Assembly (NCBI GenBank): GCA_013396525.1
Contig: VWYX01000744.1
Coordinates: forward strand, 310,001 to 374,000
DNA length: 64,000 nt
Source: Chaetorhynchus papuensis
Lineage: Eukaryota > Chordata > Aves > Passeriformes > Rhipiduridae
Direction of reading: 5' to 3'
In this document: one piece after another, positions 25,201-40,200 of the stretch
Numbering within the stretch: the first letter of the stretch is position 1
Layout of the letters: every line of letters begins with the position of its first letter
Notes under the pieces: generated by a model
The model's database searches: none
Told to the model about the DNA's origin: nothing
Seen by the model: only the letters and a program-made list of their open reading frames with translations
Position numbers and translations under genes: made by a program

Positions 25201-28200
25201 GGGTGCTCATTGCCAAAAGTCAAAGATACATTTCATTAGAAGCCAGCCCTTGGATGCAGTAGTTTTTAATCATCTGTCACTAAAGGAATGGGAATATATA
25301 TATATGTGTTTTTAATCTGCATGGTAGTCATGTCTAAAGCATCTTTTTCAGATCTGTCTAATATGTTCATAAGTCATGTCATAAATACGCTTCATTCCAC
25401 TGCAAGGTCTGGGTGTGATTATTTTTTGCCAACATTTTCATGTATTAGACCTCATAGATTTGTCTTCAGCTCCTTATGTAGTGTATGAACCTAGAAATGG
25501 CCTGGCCGTGCTTCAGTGGATTGAGTGTGAGACAAAAACTGCTGCTGAAATTAAGAAACTGGAGAAATCCTGAAACTAGTAGCAAGAATATTTAACAAAT
25601 TAGAAAAAAAAAAAAACCGAAATATTGGGAGGAAAGAAGGAATGGTGGAATGAAGTGATTGGTGTCTGAAATAGATTAAAAAGAAAGAGATTCACAAACA
25701 GGATGAGGGCTGGGGCCAAGGAACCTTGTCTGATGTGATGACCTTGCCCACTTCCTGAACATGGTTCACCCTTGTGTGCCCCTCACATCTTTGCCATGCC
25801 TTTTCCTTTCTGTTTTTTAAACTCCCTTTCACTTTTCCAACCCACTCTGATGGAATTAAACTGATGTTTACAAGTCCTCTTGTTGTCTTGATTGCATTCA
25901 TTCTGTGATTAGTTGTCGTCCTCTTTAAACTCCTTTCTTTACACAAATATTTATTGTTCCCTGGAAGACTGGGATCTGGGCTTGGTTGCCATCCAAATTC
26001 TGATACAAGGCAAATGATAATAATTTCAGCTCTTTGATACCCCCTCTGTGATGCTCTTTTCATGCTCCTGCTTTTGAACAGAGCTCAAACATAAAGCAGG
26101 TGGAGCTGGCATGTGAATGGAGCTGCCAGAATCACTTTGGGGTCTTTGAAGGTGCCAGAAGACAATAGGGAGATGAGAATTCCCTTGCTCTGAAGCAGCC
26201 AGGAGGCGAGTGCAAGGAAGGAGCTGCCCTGTGTTGAATCAATGAGAAACACAGTGCAGTAACCAAGGGTTGACATCCTGACTTGGTGGTGTTTGTGTCC
26301 TGGCATCGCATCAGCACCCAGTGATAATGGATTGTGACAGCAGCCTGTCAGAGCTCAGCTGAAGGCCAGCACTCTGCCTGTTTTACAGATTGCTCTTTAG
26401 TTCTTTGTGATGAAAATGTAGCCATGCATGGCTGAGTAACCCTGCTCCCAAATACTGCTTCTAACTTTACCTGAATCTGATGTCCACTTATTATGATTTT
26501 GATCCTTAGCTGCTCCTCTGTTTGCGTCGGTGGAAGGGAACCATATGGTACCCATATGAACTCTGAAGTCCTCTCTGCTTTTGAGGCTTGCTATTGTGGA
26601 AAATGAGAGGTGACAGATTAGTCAGAGCCAGAATTCTGCTCTCGTTTACACCAGTGCAAACTTGGTGAATTTCTCGGGAGTGACACTGCAGTAAATACGT
26701 GTGGCTTCTCACAGTATTTACTTGACATTTGTAGAAGCTCTCACTTGAGGGATTTTGTAGAGGTAAAACACTCCCTGTGTGTTATTCCATAGTTTCAAAA
26801 AATATGGCTCAAACTAGCACGATCCCAGATTAAAAAGAATACAAAATGTGTTAGTATCATTCTGAATTATTGTCACTGTGAGGTGTACCACTGAACAGAG
26901 CTGAAAGGGTTTGCTGGGAAAGCTCAGTGAATTGCTCAGAGCTCAGCTGCAAATGCTCCGTGTGTTGTTCAGTAGATAGAACACTGATTTTTAGAAGGCA
27001 TTTTACGTAGATCACAACCAATTCAGAGACAGCTCTAGACTACTGTTTGCCACGGTGAAAAAACCCCAAGCTGAGTGCAGTATTGCTGGGGGCATTGGAC
27101 TGAAATTCAAACCTTTCTCCTGTGTATTTTACTCTCCATTCCTGTATAACACACTTGCTATTTTGTCAGCTTTATTCGGGGAAGGTTCAGCTCACCGATA
27201 AGGTTGAAGCAGTGCTTGGGATCAGTATTGATAACTAATACTCAGTAATAAGTTCCATGAGTTCGGCTGACACATCACAATCTTTCAGTCTTCCATCCAA
27301 TGAAAACAAAACTTTGTTAAAATCAGCCTCACGTCTGGCTTATATGTGCAGTTGGAATTCTTGGAAGAATATCCTTTCAGTCTGGCATATGGACTCCTTG
27401 ACACTGGACATGCTTTCAGATGAAGTCTGTAGTGAGGAATTGTTTGACACAGTAACTCCTTTGCTAGTACTTTACCAAAGTTATTTTCAAATCAATCAGT
27501 ATTCATCTCCATTGCTGTCACCATAGTTTAATATTAACATCATTGTTTGGGTGCAGTGCTTTATGTAGGAAAAAAAAATATTGTAGAACATTTTATTTCG
27601 AGCAGTTCTCATATTTGGTCTTTCAGCTGTGTCTGCTGAGGCGCTGTGTGGGAGAAGGTACGGAACTGTCTCATTAGAGCTGGAAATACACGATCAATTG
27701 TTACCAATTTGGAGTTTATTTTATTCCAACAAAATAAGCCTTACTGCTTCCAGGAGGGGAAGATGCTTTGTAATTAGACTACAGGACTAAGCACTGGAAG
27801 TTCTGGTGCTACCTCATAATGGTCTTGTCCCTTTTCCAAGCTGAACTGAACAATTAATTAGAAAAATTTTATTTTTTTTATTTATATGTAGCATTAATAC
27901 CTCCTTCGTTACTCTGACATGTGAATTGATAAATGAGTGTAGAGCCCTCAGAAATCCATTAGAGGGAAAAGCTACTGAAAAGAGAAATATTAAATATCAG
28001 ACATCTCCTTATAGTCACTTAAAATACATAGATTCCTTTCAAAGCTAATTCTTACTATAGAACCAGACTTTAATTGTACTACTTGGTGTCATAAAAATTA
28101 GCATTTTTAATTATCCTCTCATATCAGTTATGTTATTGCTAGAATATGCCATGATATTCTGTACTTGCACTCCAAGCAATGGATTAAGCACCATAAATTG

Positions 28201-31200
28201 TTTTACTATGCACAGTAAAACGTTGCAGTGTGGCATCTTTGTCAAAGCAGATCAGTTCCTGAGCCAAGCCTGCCTGAAGAGCTTCTGTGTTTTTCATCAG
28301 ATAAACTTTACTGCAAATGCAAAGTATTCCCTGGTTTAAAAAGAACATTTTTTGCTTTGTTTTCAGGACTGCCCTTCAGATGTTGGTGACTTCAGAGCAC
28401 AGCAATGTTCAGCCTACAACGATGTCAAGTACCAGGGACACTTCTACGAGTGGATCCCTGTGTACAATGATCCTACTGCACCGTGTGCCCTGAAATGTCA
28501 GGCTCTGGGAAAGAACTTGGTGGTGGAGCTTGCCCCAAAAGTGCTGGATGGCACCCGTTGCAATATTGAATCCTTGGATATGTGCATCAGTGGAATTTGC
28601 CAGGTACGTTCACAGTGGGAGTCTACATGGGGCCTTTTTTGTGAGGCGCTTTGCTCTTGAGTGGGCGCTTGGGGATTGTTTTTCGTCTTATTTATCAGCT
28701 TAGATGTGTCTGCAAGTGCTGTCAAATGAACTGTAGATAACTCACCTTTTCAGGAAGACACAGAATCTCCTGACTGCTTTAGCCATGGCTATTTTTCTAT
28801 ATAGATAAAAGGTCAATAAAATTTGTTCACTCTCCTATTTATGCACGTAAAAATTAATGAACCTAGTTATTGCAGCTGTAGCTTTATAAACTTCAGTGTA
28901 TTTGTGAGGATGTGATGAAATTTCAGAGCCTTCCATTTCATTTTATTCCTTTTCTGAATCTCGTATAATCTCTGTTAAGGAGAAAATTGGGCATTTTTTG
29001 GGATCCAGCCTGGAATGGCAGGTGTGAGTGTATAGGGTCTGTCTTGTTGTGTGGGTGAGTGCTGTGGTTGCGTGAACTGATTGTTTGAATCTTTTACTGG
29101 CAATCTACATTTTTAGATGTATTTTTTATTTATTAGAGTTATGCTATTGGCTTTATACAGTCGGTGTAAAAGCAGAGACTTATAATATTTGAGGCTTGCC
29201 AGCCTTGCCCATGTCTCATTAGCAAAGCAATATTGCAAACCTGTTTTATGAAGAGAGCAGTTTATAGAGAATGGATATGTTATTGTAATTAGTTTTCTTT
29301 CTCTGCAAGCGGTTGTTGCTCTGTTAAATGTCCAAAATGTGTGCGACTCAAAAATGCAGGATATGGCCCAGTGAGAAAAATAGCTCTATTATAGAGGAAA
29401 ATCTGACACACTTGGCAGAAGACTGGTGCATGGATTATACAACATTAATATATGATCTGGACTTTGCTGTGGGTTTTATGTGACTTCTGTGTACGCTGCA
29501 GTTCCAATGCCAGTCGTGTCAACACGGAGTGCATCTGCTGCCTCTGAAACAGAGGAATTCCTCACAGAGAGACTGCATTTGTCAACAGGGCTTCACTGTG
29601 GGATCCAGCAGTGTTTGTTACCCTCTATTTGAAATAGGATATACCTCTAGAAACTCTGGGAGCACTTGCCAAATAATGTGTTTCTTGTGCCATGTTCTTA
29701 GTGGTGCTCCTACCCTCCTCAAAAGGCTTTCACCCAGGAGGATGGCCCAGCCTTTCCTGGGAGGTGCCTCTCCAGCAGCTTTGCTCTCTGTGCCCACTGC
29801 AGCCTGAGGCTGCATCTGAGGGAGCTCTGGGCTCTTCAAGGGCTTGTGCTCAGGGTGCTGAGGGGTTGCCAGTGTCTCCCACAGCGGCTTCAAACACCTT
29901 CTTCCATCTTTCACACATGGTGTGAAATTCTCTTTGCCCAGAGTGGATCCAATTTCATGAAGGACAGTTGGGAGGAATGTTTAAAAGGGTTGCTTTCAAT
30001 GTTTCCTCTAAGCATTTTGTAGTATTCGTGTGTATGATATAAAATGCTTGGAAATGTAAGTAATCCATTTTTAGAATAAATGAAGTAGTGGAGAAGAAAT
30101 TAATCATTCCAGAAGCAGGAACTGAAACTCTTACACTGTTGTTGGGAATCAATTTCTTTTCTCCATCTCCCATTTTTATTTTTTAATTATTTCTTCTATT
30201 TTCACAAAAATATTTTTCAGTGTGAGGTAACATCTTCTGGAAAAAATCCTACAACAAGCATGTTTAGAATGTGTCCTGCACTGTGACTTACACAATTTTT
30301 AAAATTTATTGCTGAAACTCATAAACAGTTTTGTGTTTTCACTTTATTTTCTTGAAGTCAGTGGCTATTCCTGAGGTATTTTTGCACAAATTGAAAATTT
30401 CTGCTTTTTAAAGTGTATATTTGATAATTTAGTGTTGGGTAATTTTGTTGAGGTAAAAAATTGAATTAAAATTCAATTGAATTAAATGGAGATTCATTTG
30501 CATAACCTTTCCTGTTTTGGGGACAGAGTGAAAGGTTTCTTACTCGTAAAAGGGACTGTGGGAGGTGGAGGCTTCCTCAGAAACCAACACAGAGCTTTGT
30601 GCTGCTCCTGTTTGAGCAGGAAAAGAAAACAAATTGACGTCAAATCTTTCCCAGATAAACGTGGTTATTTAGTCAACTGCTCTTAAGAGAGAGGCACCAC
30701 AGTCGTGGTTCTCCACAATTGTTGCTGTAAGACCTGTCTGGTGGGTTCTGACATGTAACTGGCACAGCCAGCAAATTACTTGGCAACTGTTTTTACAGCT
30801 AACTCATGCAAATGAGCACATCACACTGCTGGTGTGGGTATCCTCACTTCTATGCCTGGGAGCACCAAAGACTTGCCATGAGGAGATTGGTGCTGGTTTT
30901 GCTCATTTATTGTCTCAAAGTTGACTCAACTTCCCCTCCTAACCCAACACAATTTCACTTTCATCTGTGTCCTGGTTCCTGGTAAGGTGGGGCTGCATCA
31001 CTTCTGCCTCTCGCTCAGACTCTCACCTTGGCAGCACATGAATTTACAGAGGTGGTGAATTCTTGTTCTCCAGCTTCAGTTCCGATCCTTTGCACTTCCC
31101 TCATCGAGAAAATCAAGCTAAATAAGCTCTATCAAAGAAAATTGTGAGATGACAAAGCTGCACTCTGGGTAGGAGCTGTGAGGCTTTACAGGAAGTAAAA

Positions 31201-34200
31201 ACTAAAGATGGTTGAGCAGGGAAAAGTTTATTGGGAGAGTTAGTGAGATATTTTGGGTTTGTTTGAGGGTTAACTTGGTCAAACAATTTGATCATGTTTT
31301 AGTCTGCTTCTGCCCTGCTTTTTTACCAGCCCAAATGTCTCGGGCTGTTGTGTTAGACAGGGACAGGTCAAAACTTCACTGCCAGGATTTTCACACTTCT
31401 GATATTTTTTCTAGGCTCTGCACAACTCCCAAAACTTTTTTTCATATAATGTGTTCCTGCTGTGCCCATCTGGATGTGGGTGGAGACATTTAAAAACATC
31501 TGCATGTCAGACACATATGTGGGCAACATTTACCCACTTACTCCTCCTGCTTTGGGGCCCTGCCTCAACTTGGGTTTTGTTTTTAATTTGTGCAGACCTG
31601 CTTTTTTCTACCAGAATGCAGAATGGGGTGTTACTTGTGCCAGCACCTGAAATGGTTACAGTGATAATTTTCCTAATATGGAGTAATACGTTTGGACAAC
31701 AAATGCACGCATCACCCAAAAAATCTGGAGTCCTAAGGAGCAGCCTGAGTAGTTCTGTCCTAGGCTGTCACAATTAGGTCAAAGATGATGTAAATCCTGC
31801 AGTGAACTTTCCATTTAGTGTCAGCAAGTTGTTGGTGTTCCAGAAAAGGCAGACACTACGCTGTGCTTTGCAGCATATGGCATAAATTTAGCTGACATCA
31901 GAACACATCCCACATGTCAAGTGGAGCGCCATCGACTCCTGCCATGCTCGTTCTCCTCTGTCACATGTCAGCATATGGCGAGTGGGTATCGCTCACCACC
32001 AAAGCACTCTCGTGCTGGATGTAAATATCTGTCAGAGTTTTCCTTGAAAACAGTTTCTGTAAGCTCTTGGAAGGCTCTTGCACTTTTTTTTTTTTTTTTT
32101 TAAATAAGATTTGTTTGTGCTTTGAACTTATTATATTAAATTATGAATTTCTTTGGAATCTTTACTCCTCTTATCCTGAGACTTGCTTTCTCAAACTGCT
32201 TGTTTGTGTACTTTCTCTTTTGGTTCCTGTAAATACATTTTTTTTTGCCTGCAAATATGTTCAAGGAGTGCCCAAGATGCACAGAAGATTTGGTGTGCAG
32301 AGTGTTAGAAAGGAAAGTTTCCTTTCCATCCCATGTTACTGCAGACACATTTCTAACACATGTTCGTATGAGTAGTTAATTCTTGAATAGCTGTTAAAAA
32401 AGCACTTTTTTTTTCCAAAATGAACATTTACAATTTTATTTTTAATATTTAAAAATTAGAAAAAAATATCTGCATTGCCTTTTTCTCCTTTTTAGCCTTT
32501 GAGTGATTCATAGGAAGAACTGATTTTGAGGTAGCTCTGTGTCAAGCCAGCTGTTACACTAAACCTGGCGTTCTTTCCTGGGTACCACTAATTAGCAAAT
32601 ACACAGAGTAAAGTACATTTTGGAGCATGAAGGAGCCCCTCTGTAGATGCCTGTGCTCCATCTACATGTTACTGCACCAGAGCTGGCAGGCTGGACCCTG
32701 TCCAGAAACACCGTGGGAGTTACTCATGGAGATCCAACAAAACTTTCTGGCTCTCAGGGCTGCATATGAAAAGCTTCATGTGACTGCACACGTGTGACAT
32801 GGGCCATAAAACTGGGAGTGGGGAGCTCCAGCTGCAGCTCAGCTGGGAGATGTTGGTGGCTCTCCAGAGGTCCCACTGGAGGATGGGGCTGAGCTAAGCA
32901 GGGGCTGCCACATCCTAGGTGACCTGTCAGTGTCACCCTCCCCAGCCTCAGGGGGATGGTTTCCCATCTGGTGGAAGATCTTGGCACTGCCCAGGCCAGC
33001 AGATCATGGAGCCACCCTTCAAGGGCTGCACTTGCCCCACTTTGAATGTCACTGCCCACCTTGGTGTGGTGGTTCCCTTGCAATGACATCGTTGGCAGCT
33101 CAGCAATGTGCTTTATAAATAAATAATAATAACAGGATACTCTCAGACACTGCAGGTAATAATGGGATACTCTCAGACACTGCAGGTAATAATGGGATAC
33201 TCTCAGACACTGGAAAGGTCTTTTGGAATCACTTGTTTTTATTTTTTTGCAGCTTCCCACTGCTGCTAGAAACTGGTGTTTCTTTTCAGGTCTTATCTTA
33301 TTCTCTCTCCTACTGTTCCTTATGGAGAATGCTCTCTAAAGGGATTTCTTACTGTGTAAGTTTATTCTTTCTTGTCAGATGAGCAGTGGATTTTTTCTGA
33401 TCTCCGGTTTCTTATCTATACTTTTTTGGTCGTAAGTGATTCTCTCTGCCAAGTTTTGTTTTGTTTTAGTGAGCTGAGTGCAAATGTGACTTTACTTCCC
33501 AGCCCAGCAGGGGCCTAAATCATGTGAGCAGTGATAGCAGCAAAGCTCATGATTTGGGTGTCAAATCCCCCAGTGCTAACTTCACTTGAAGCAAGGCAGA
33601 TTTGGCTGGACCCAGCCAGAAAAGGAGCAAAGTAATTTGATTTCATAAACTGATTTCATTTTCGAAGGCATTCTCACAAACAAGAAGCCTGCTGGGAGTT
33701 TGTGTTCTATCCTCTAGTTGTGTGTGTGTTTTCTTAAATGGAGACCATGTAGGAAAGGGTACTTTCTCCTACTGGGTGGTCCTATAATCTCTCAGCTCCT
33801 CTAGCATGTGACAGATCCTGTAGTAAGAGTTAAAGGTTTTGGAAACACTTTGTTTTATTTGATGGAAGTGGATTTACAGAGTTGTGGAACACTCTTTAGC
33901 CTCTTGCCTTCAGATATAAAATGTCAGCAGAAATATGTGGAAAGTCTTTTTAGGAGCCCTTTAGTATGCAGTGAATTTTATGCACTGTATTTTTTTATTT
34001 TCTGGGGGGTTTTTTATTGCTTTACATTCTTTTCCTCTGTATGGATGGCTTGGGAGTTTGAACATCATGGAGCATCTCCTTGTGCCCATCATTCTGACTT
34101 ATTTTACGCCTCCATTCTGAGGTTTGCATTTTGTCACACTCTGCCCTTTCTGCCTGATTTCTCACCTGTGAGGAACTGAAAACCCTTTAGCAGAGGAAGT

Positions 34201-37200
34201 TTTCCTCCTCCCACCACGGCTGCTGGGATTGCAGCTTCCTTTGCTGGGAGGAGATGGGCTGGGATGTTCGCTGTTGGTCCTGAGTGCATGGACAAGGTCC
34301 CTGAAGGGGTTTTATTCTTAATTAAGGGGTTAATTAGCACATGCTGGAGCCTGTGTCAGCTTCTCTGGGCTGCTACTGTCCTGTGCTGGTTTGGTTCCAG
34401 AGATGTGAGAACCCCTGCCACAATCAGGCCTTTGTTAGCTCAGGCATAACTGAAGAGTTATGAGACAGGACCATGTGAGAAGAAAATCATGACTCAGACC
34501 GAGATAAATCCTCTGTGAGGGTAAACCAGAGACTGAAAGCAGTGCTTGAAAGCTAAGATTCCACACTACTTTAAAAAGTAAATTAAAAAAAAAAAAAAAT
34601 AAAGAAGTCACTTGCTTAATTGGAGGGATGTTCTGGTATCTCTCCCTCTGCTTGTCAGAATCAATTACTTGTGGGTGATGAGCATGGGAAAGAGACAGTG
34701 GGAGCTTTTTTCTTTACGTTCTCTCTGGGGACGCATTTTATCTGTGTAGGAATAAAGTGCAGGCTGAAGCTATCACAAAGTGAAGGATGTGAGCAGAGAT
34801 TGCAGAGTCAGTGGAAAGATGGGCTTTGAATGACAGCGAGGTTTTACAGCAGGGCAAAGAGACACGGAAAACACTGACCGAGGGAGAGCAGGAGTTTCAC
34901 ATGATGGTGTTTTGGTCCATGTTTTTTATTACCACGAATTCCCATAGCTGTATTTGAAATTACTTATTTGTTGTGTGGATACTGTCAGTCCTGACATCTG
35001 CCTGTGCTGGATTCTGTGCTAAGACAAGAGCAGAGCAGGGGAAAATGCAGCAAAGAGCTGACACTGACGCAGTGAGATGTACTGTGGTAGCACATGCAAC
35101 TGTGCAGTGAAACACAACCTTAATTTCCCCGAGTTCTGGATTTTGTGGTGTGCCTGTGTTTTTGGAAATAGAAATCCCTTTTCTCTGAGCAAGACCAGAG
35201 GATTTTAGTTTTCCCTATTGAGTGATTTTAATAAACTGCAATAGAGATTTGTCTTTTTCAGCACATATGGGTTTTTCACTGTTTTCTTTCTTTACTAGTA
35301 AATGCTGAAATAAAACCTGTCCTTTCTCAGTCAAGTCACAAGGCTTGGAAAAGACATTTTTGTCAGAATTATTTCTGAGGTTATCTTGTACTTTGTGCAA
35401 TGCTGATAACCTTTAGAAATAGGTAGATGGTTTTATTCCATTTTAATCTTAGTTCTCATCTCTTGTAAGGCTGAAATAAATAATTTGGTTTATAGCAGTC
35501 CAACTACTGCTATCCTGGTGGCTGGGCAGTCAGATCTTTTCATTGGATATCGTTGGTGTAATAGTCTACTTCCACACTATATTTTGCAAATTTTGACCAA
35601 TTTTAAGGGCAGTGGAAGGCACTTGCACCTGGAACACAAAGCTTTTGCCACCCTTCAGCAGATCAATGCTCCAACCAACACAGGATTCCCTTACTGAGGT
35701 ACAGCTCCCTCAGATCTACTGCTGGCCAATTCTAAGATAAAAACCACTGGACAACATGTACTGGGATGATTACAGACTGTTCAGCCCTTGAGGGAAAGGT
35801 TCTCCTGTGCAGTAACTCCATCACATTCTTGTGAAGAAGTGCAATTACCATCTCCATTTGTGCATTCTGCAGTGCAGTTCCTTGCTCAGCAGAAACACAG
35901 TACTTTTCTGACTTTTTAAGCACATTTAAGCACGTTATCCCCATAAATGATTTGCTGGGTTTTCTGCTTCAGCTGAATTTCGCTAAATGCCATCTGCAAG
36001 TTTGTGTTAAAATTCCATTTGCAGGTTACTCCTGGAGTACATATTTTGTGCATCCTGTGAAACAGCCAGGCCAATGGAAGCACATGAACGGAAACGTACC
36101 CAGAGTAGCCTTCAGCTGGGTTTTCCTGAGCACTGGGGGGTTTGCTCAGCAGCTGTAGAAGGATGGTAATTATGTCATATTGAGATATTGTTGACCTGAT
36201 TTTCTGTTTTCATTTTATTAAACCAAATCTCATTAATAAAGGGCCTTACTCCCTGACACTGAGCTGCCAGTCCCTCAAGTAAACATAGAACGCTGCAAAA
36301 CAGAAACTTACCTCATCATTTTAATGGAATCACTGATAAATGAGAGTCTGTATCAATAATAAATTTATTAGTCAAAGTAAAAGATGATTTAGTATTTAAC
36401 AAATACATTGCTGAATATTTAAATGGCGTGTCTGCTAAAGAGCTTAGCCTAAGACATGGTAGGTAGAAAAATAATGGCACTAGTGCAACTTCAGTTTTAA
36501 TGTTTCATAGAATTTATGTATCTGTCACAAATAAAAATAGCAGTGATTTATTCTTTTGTGGCCGCTCCTATTAGGAGAACTCAGTACATTTGTTTTTTCT
36601 GGCTATACCTTTGGCTCCAGAGGACCCTAGAAAGGGGAAAGCCCATCTTGAAAGAGAAATATTGTATGTAATTATCTATATTGCTGTACATGATTTCATG
36701 CTTTTGATAGGAATAACGACACTTAACACTTACATGATCTTGTTATGCACAGATGTCTGGTTTTACTCATCTTTGAGATAAGTATTTTTATTTTATAAAG
36801 TGTAGGTGTATCTTCAACTTATTTATTTTCAGTATATAACCTTGAGCCATTGGCATTCCAGAACATTTTTTAATAATTGAAATGTAACATTTTTATCATT
36901 GACAACTCACTGCTGTAGAATCAGTTCCACAAAAAAGTGGTGCTGTGCCTGTTTTGGGAGTGCCTGCAGCTGGAGGTGAGTGGGCAGCTGAGGTAATGCC
37001 ACAGCTCAGGAGGGCTGAAGCAATGATCTACCGAGCAAATGCTGAAATGTTCAAACCTGAGCCTGTGTTGGGCTCTGCACTGGCATTTCCATGTTTGCAT
37101 TTGTATTTTTTAAGAGAAGTCTCTGAAAGGATGGAGGGGAGGGTGGGGCTGGGATTTGCCTTGTTTTTCACTATGATGCTTCTTTTACCCTATTGGAATT

Positions 37201-40200
37201 TTAGTCAAAATTCTGTCACCTTGCAGTCCTGTCCATTTTCTTGTCTTACTTTAATCATAAACATCTTAACAAAGGAAGATCCTTGAATTATTCTTGGACC
37301 TTCACAAATCAAAATGAACATGCTACATTAATTTCCTAGTGTGAGTCTAATTCCTCAGCTGAAACACTACTAATTGAATGTGACCTAAAGAAACAGCTTT
37401 ATATGAGCTTCTGAGTGATTTTTGGATTCATAATTGCAAAAATATTTGTAATGTTCCATAGTCACGTTTAACATAGCAGCAGCAATTTCATTCTTCTCTT
37501 TCATCTCTATTACAGTGTTTTGTAGCCTGACCTTTTGCTCATCCTTTGCCTTTCTGAACCTACATGAACTATTCCAAGCATGCCACAAAGCATTTAACAC
37601 CCTTCAGTATTGTCTCGCACAACAGCACTGCCACGCTAAACTTTGTTGAAGCAGATGAGTGGTTTTGTTCCCGGTTTAACCAGATGCTTTCTGTCCGAGC
37701 TGCTTGTGAGAAAACAATATAATTCTTTTTCATATTTCTTCTTTTTCCCTTTGTAGGAACAGACAAGTAACATATTCGGGTTCTGTCCAAAAATAGTAAT
37801 GGCTCAGATGCCTGTTTCTGAAAATAATCCTGCTGTATCCAAATTAATAGATACCCCATCATGAACAATATTATAAATTCACAAGGTGCCCATTTTCCTC
37901 AATACTCTTTTCAAATTAAATTTCTACTTATTGTTTGGTTTTTTTACATACTTGTGAATATTCTCCCTGCTGTCTGAGGAGCTCACTTACAACCTGGTCA
38001 TTCCAATACCTGCATTGCTTTTTGGGATGATGATATTTATGATTACAGATTTCTCAAATTCACAGGGTCCAAATCCTTCCATTACACAGTTTGTGTTATC
38101 ACTTGTTTCATTTATTCAGCCTATGTTAAAATCACCTAATATTATTTCTGACTATGCCCTAAAAGCCTGCAGATGTTTTCCCAGTCTGCCTGTAATATTT
38201 ATAGCTGATCCCTTTGCTCTGTAAACAGCAAGCAATGTGGGGTAAATTAATCCTACAAAATGCCTTAATTGTGAAAATCATCAGCCTCTTTGGCTGGCTG
38301 AGGTGGTGTGTGAGGGGGGGGAAGGCTGCTGCCATTTATCATTTTCTTGTCCTTGCTGCAGATTTATTTGCAAATAACCAAAGGTACTGTCTGCAACATA
38401 TTTCATCAAACACTGGTTTTTCCAATAGTTACTGGCTGAAATATGAATACCTTAAATTCATAATGTTTGGTGTCACAATGCCAAATTTTTGTGAGACCCA
38501 GTTTCCAAAGCTGTACCTTACAGCTTCCTCTTCTTTTGGTGTGATCTGTGGCTGTTCAGCTTACCTGAGAAATACCCAACCAAGGGTTTACAAATGGATA
38601 AAAAAGGCTGGCCCCTAGACTCTCAGGTCTGAAATATGTCCCATCCCAGTGTTCACTCATTAAGATTCCTTCTTGAATTAGCTCTAAATTTGAGGCTTAA
38701 AAACCTGTGGAATTTTTAGGTGCTTCATGTTAAACAAAATCTGGAATTCTGTGATAACTTGAGGTCAAAATTGTGATTCTAATTCGAGTTGTTTTCTAAA
38801 TTGTGTTCCAGGATATCATGGCTTGATATTCATATTTGTAACAGTCGATGTAAACATAATCTGGGAAGGAAATCTGCAGAGGGTGAATGCATCTAGCTGA
38901 ACACACCACCTTGGCTGTCAGGGGAGCTGTAAACCTTTTCCCACATCCAGGTCCCTTGCAGCTAGCACTCCTGTTTTATTTCTGTGGCATTTGTGTATTA
39001 TTAAAAAAACCCCAATAATACTGTATGGAACAGTCCTCTAAAGTGTGCTGCTCTGCTGATTGTCTTTTTTCTTGCATTCCATGCTGGACACAATAATGCC
39101 TTGTGTTTGCACAGTTGTGTCATTTGTGTTACAGGCAATGAGGGTTTGGTTTCACAGGGGCTGTGTGCAGGAGCTCAGTCTGGATGTTTGTTATTGTCAT
39201 GTTGGGCTCTAATGGGCTGGTCTTGCAAGTGCTCTGCTTGCTCAGGGCCCTCCTCCCACGAAAAACTTGCGGGATCTGTAGCTTACAAATATGTGCAAGA
39301 GCTTAAACTAAGAAAAACAGCACTTTCCCACACAGGGTATCATGATGTGCAGCTTATTTTTTCCTTTGAAATTAGTCGATGTTAACTGTTAATGAACAGT
39401 TTTTTAATATTTAGAAATGAAGATTAGAGTGTGCAATGGAGATGACAATACAATTGCAGTAATACAATTTACCACCACCTTCTTGTAGTATCCTTATGTG
39501 AATAAGGGCAGGAGAACCAGTGGAAAGCAGCAACTACTTAAAAATCTGCCCAGGAGAAATACAGACTCTCTCATCCTCTGTTATGGTCTCCATCACTGCA
39601 CCATCTGCGTGCTTCAGAAACTCTAGATCCATGCAGCATCCCTGTCAGCTGGGGATCTGCAGTTAGACCCCTTCCGTGGGTTGGAATGGAAATGCAAAAA
39701 GGACAAAAACAAATGGAGTTTTCAAAGGTCGGAAAGCAAAGTCTGTTGTGGAGCTGGGAACTGAAAGAGTTGTCAGTGCTGGGGCAAATGTGTCCAGCAC
39801 TGTATTATTATTATATCTAATGAAATTTCATCTGCTTTCTGATTCACAGAGTGGCCCAGTCAGTTTCTGTTTCTTAAATGGTGTTTTCACTTATTTTCTT
39901 GATGTATTGCTAATTGGTTATAAAATGGGAAGATAGGCTTGTTCGTTGTAATTTGTTTACAACCTTTTTCTTGTTGTAATTTTCTGGATGTCAATAATGA
40001 ACCCAGAGGTAATGCTAGAAACAACTTCAGATGGAAATATTTTAATCTGTAATCCAGCCTAAATTATAGTACAGTGTTCCCACGTGGCTTCTGTGTGGTA
40101 AATAAGCACCTGTTCTGAGATGGTCTGAGTCCACATGTGTATTAATTTGCTTCATTTTTACAACTAAGTTTTTGTTAAAACTGAAATGATTTACTGTTAG

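Noticed and set aside
28604..28660. Open frame continuing past the donor of the 237-nt exon
   Set aside because: The donor GTACGT is strong and family homology ends exactly there, so this is intron read-through rather than coding sequence.
32754..33260. 168-codon minus-strand frame with a threefold CLRVSHYYLQ repeat
   Set aside because: The peptide repeat is just the 30-bp minisatellite read in frame with its multiple-of-three unit; the rest matches no family.
38121..38139. Minus-strand ILGDFNI, resembling the LINE endonuclease GDFN motif
   Set aside because: Only a six- or seven-residue match; neighbouring residues contain stops and do not follow the expected endonuclease pattern. Probably chance.
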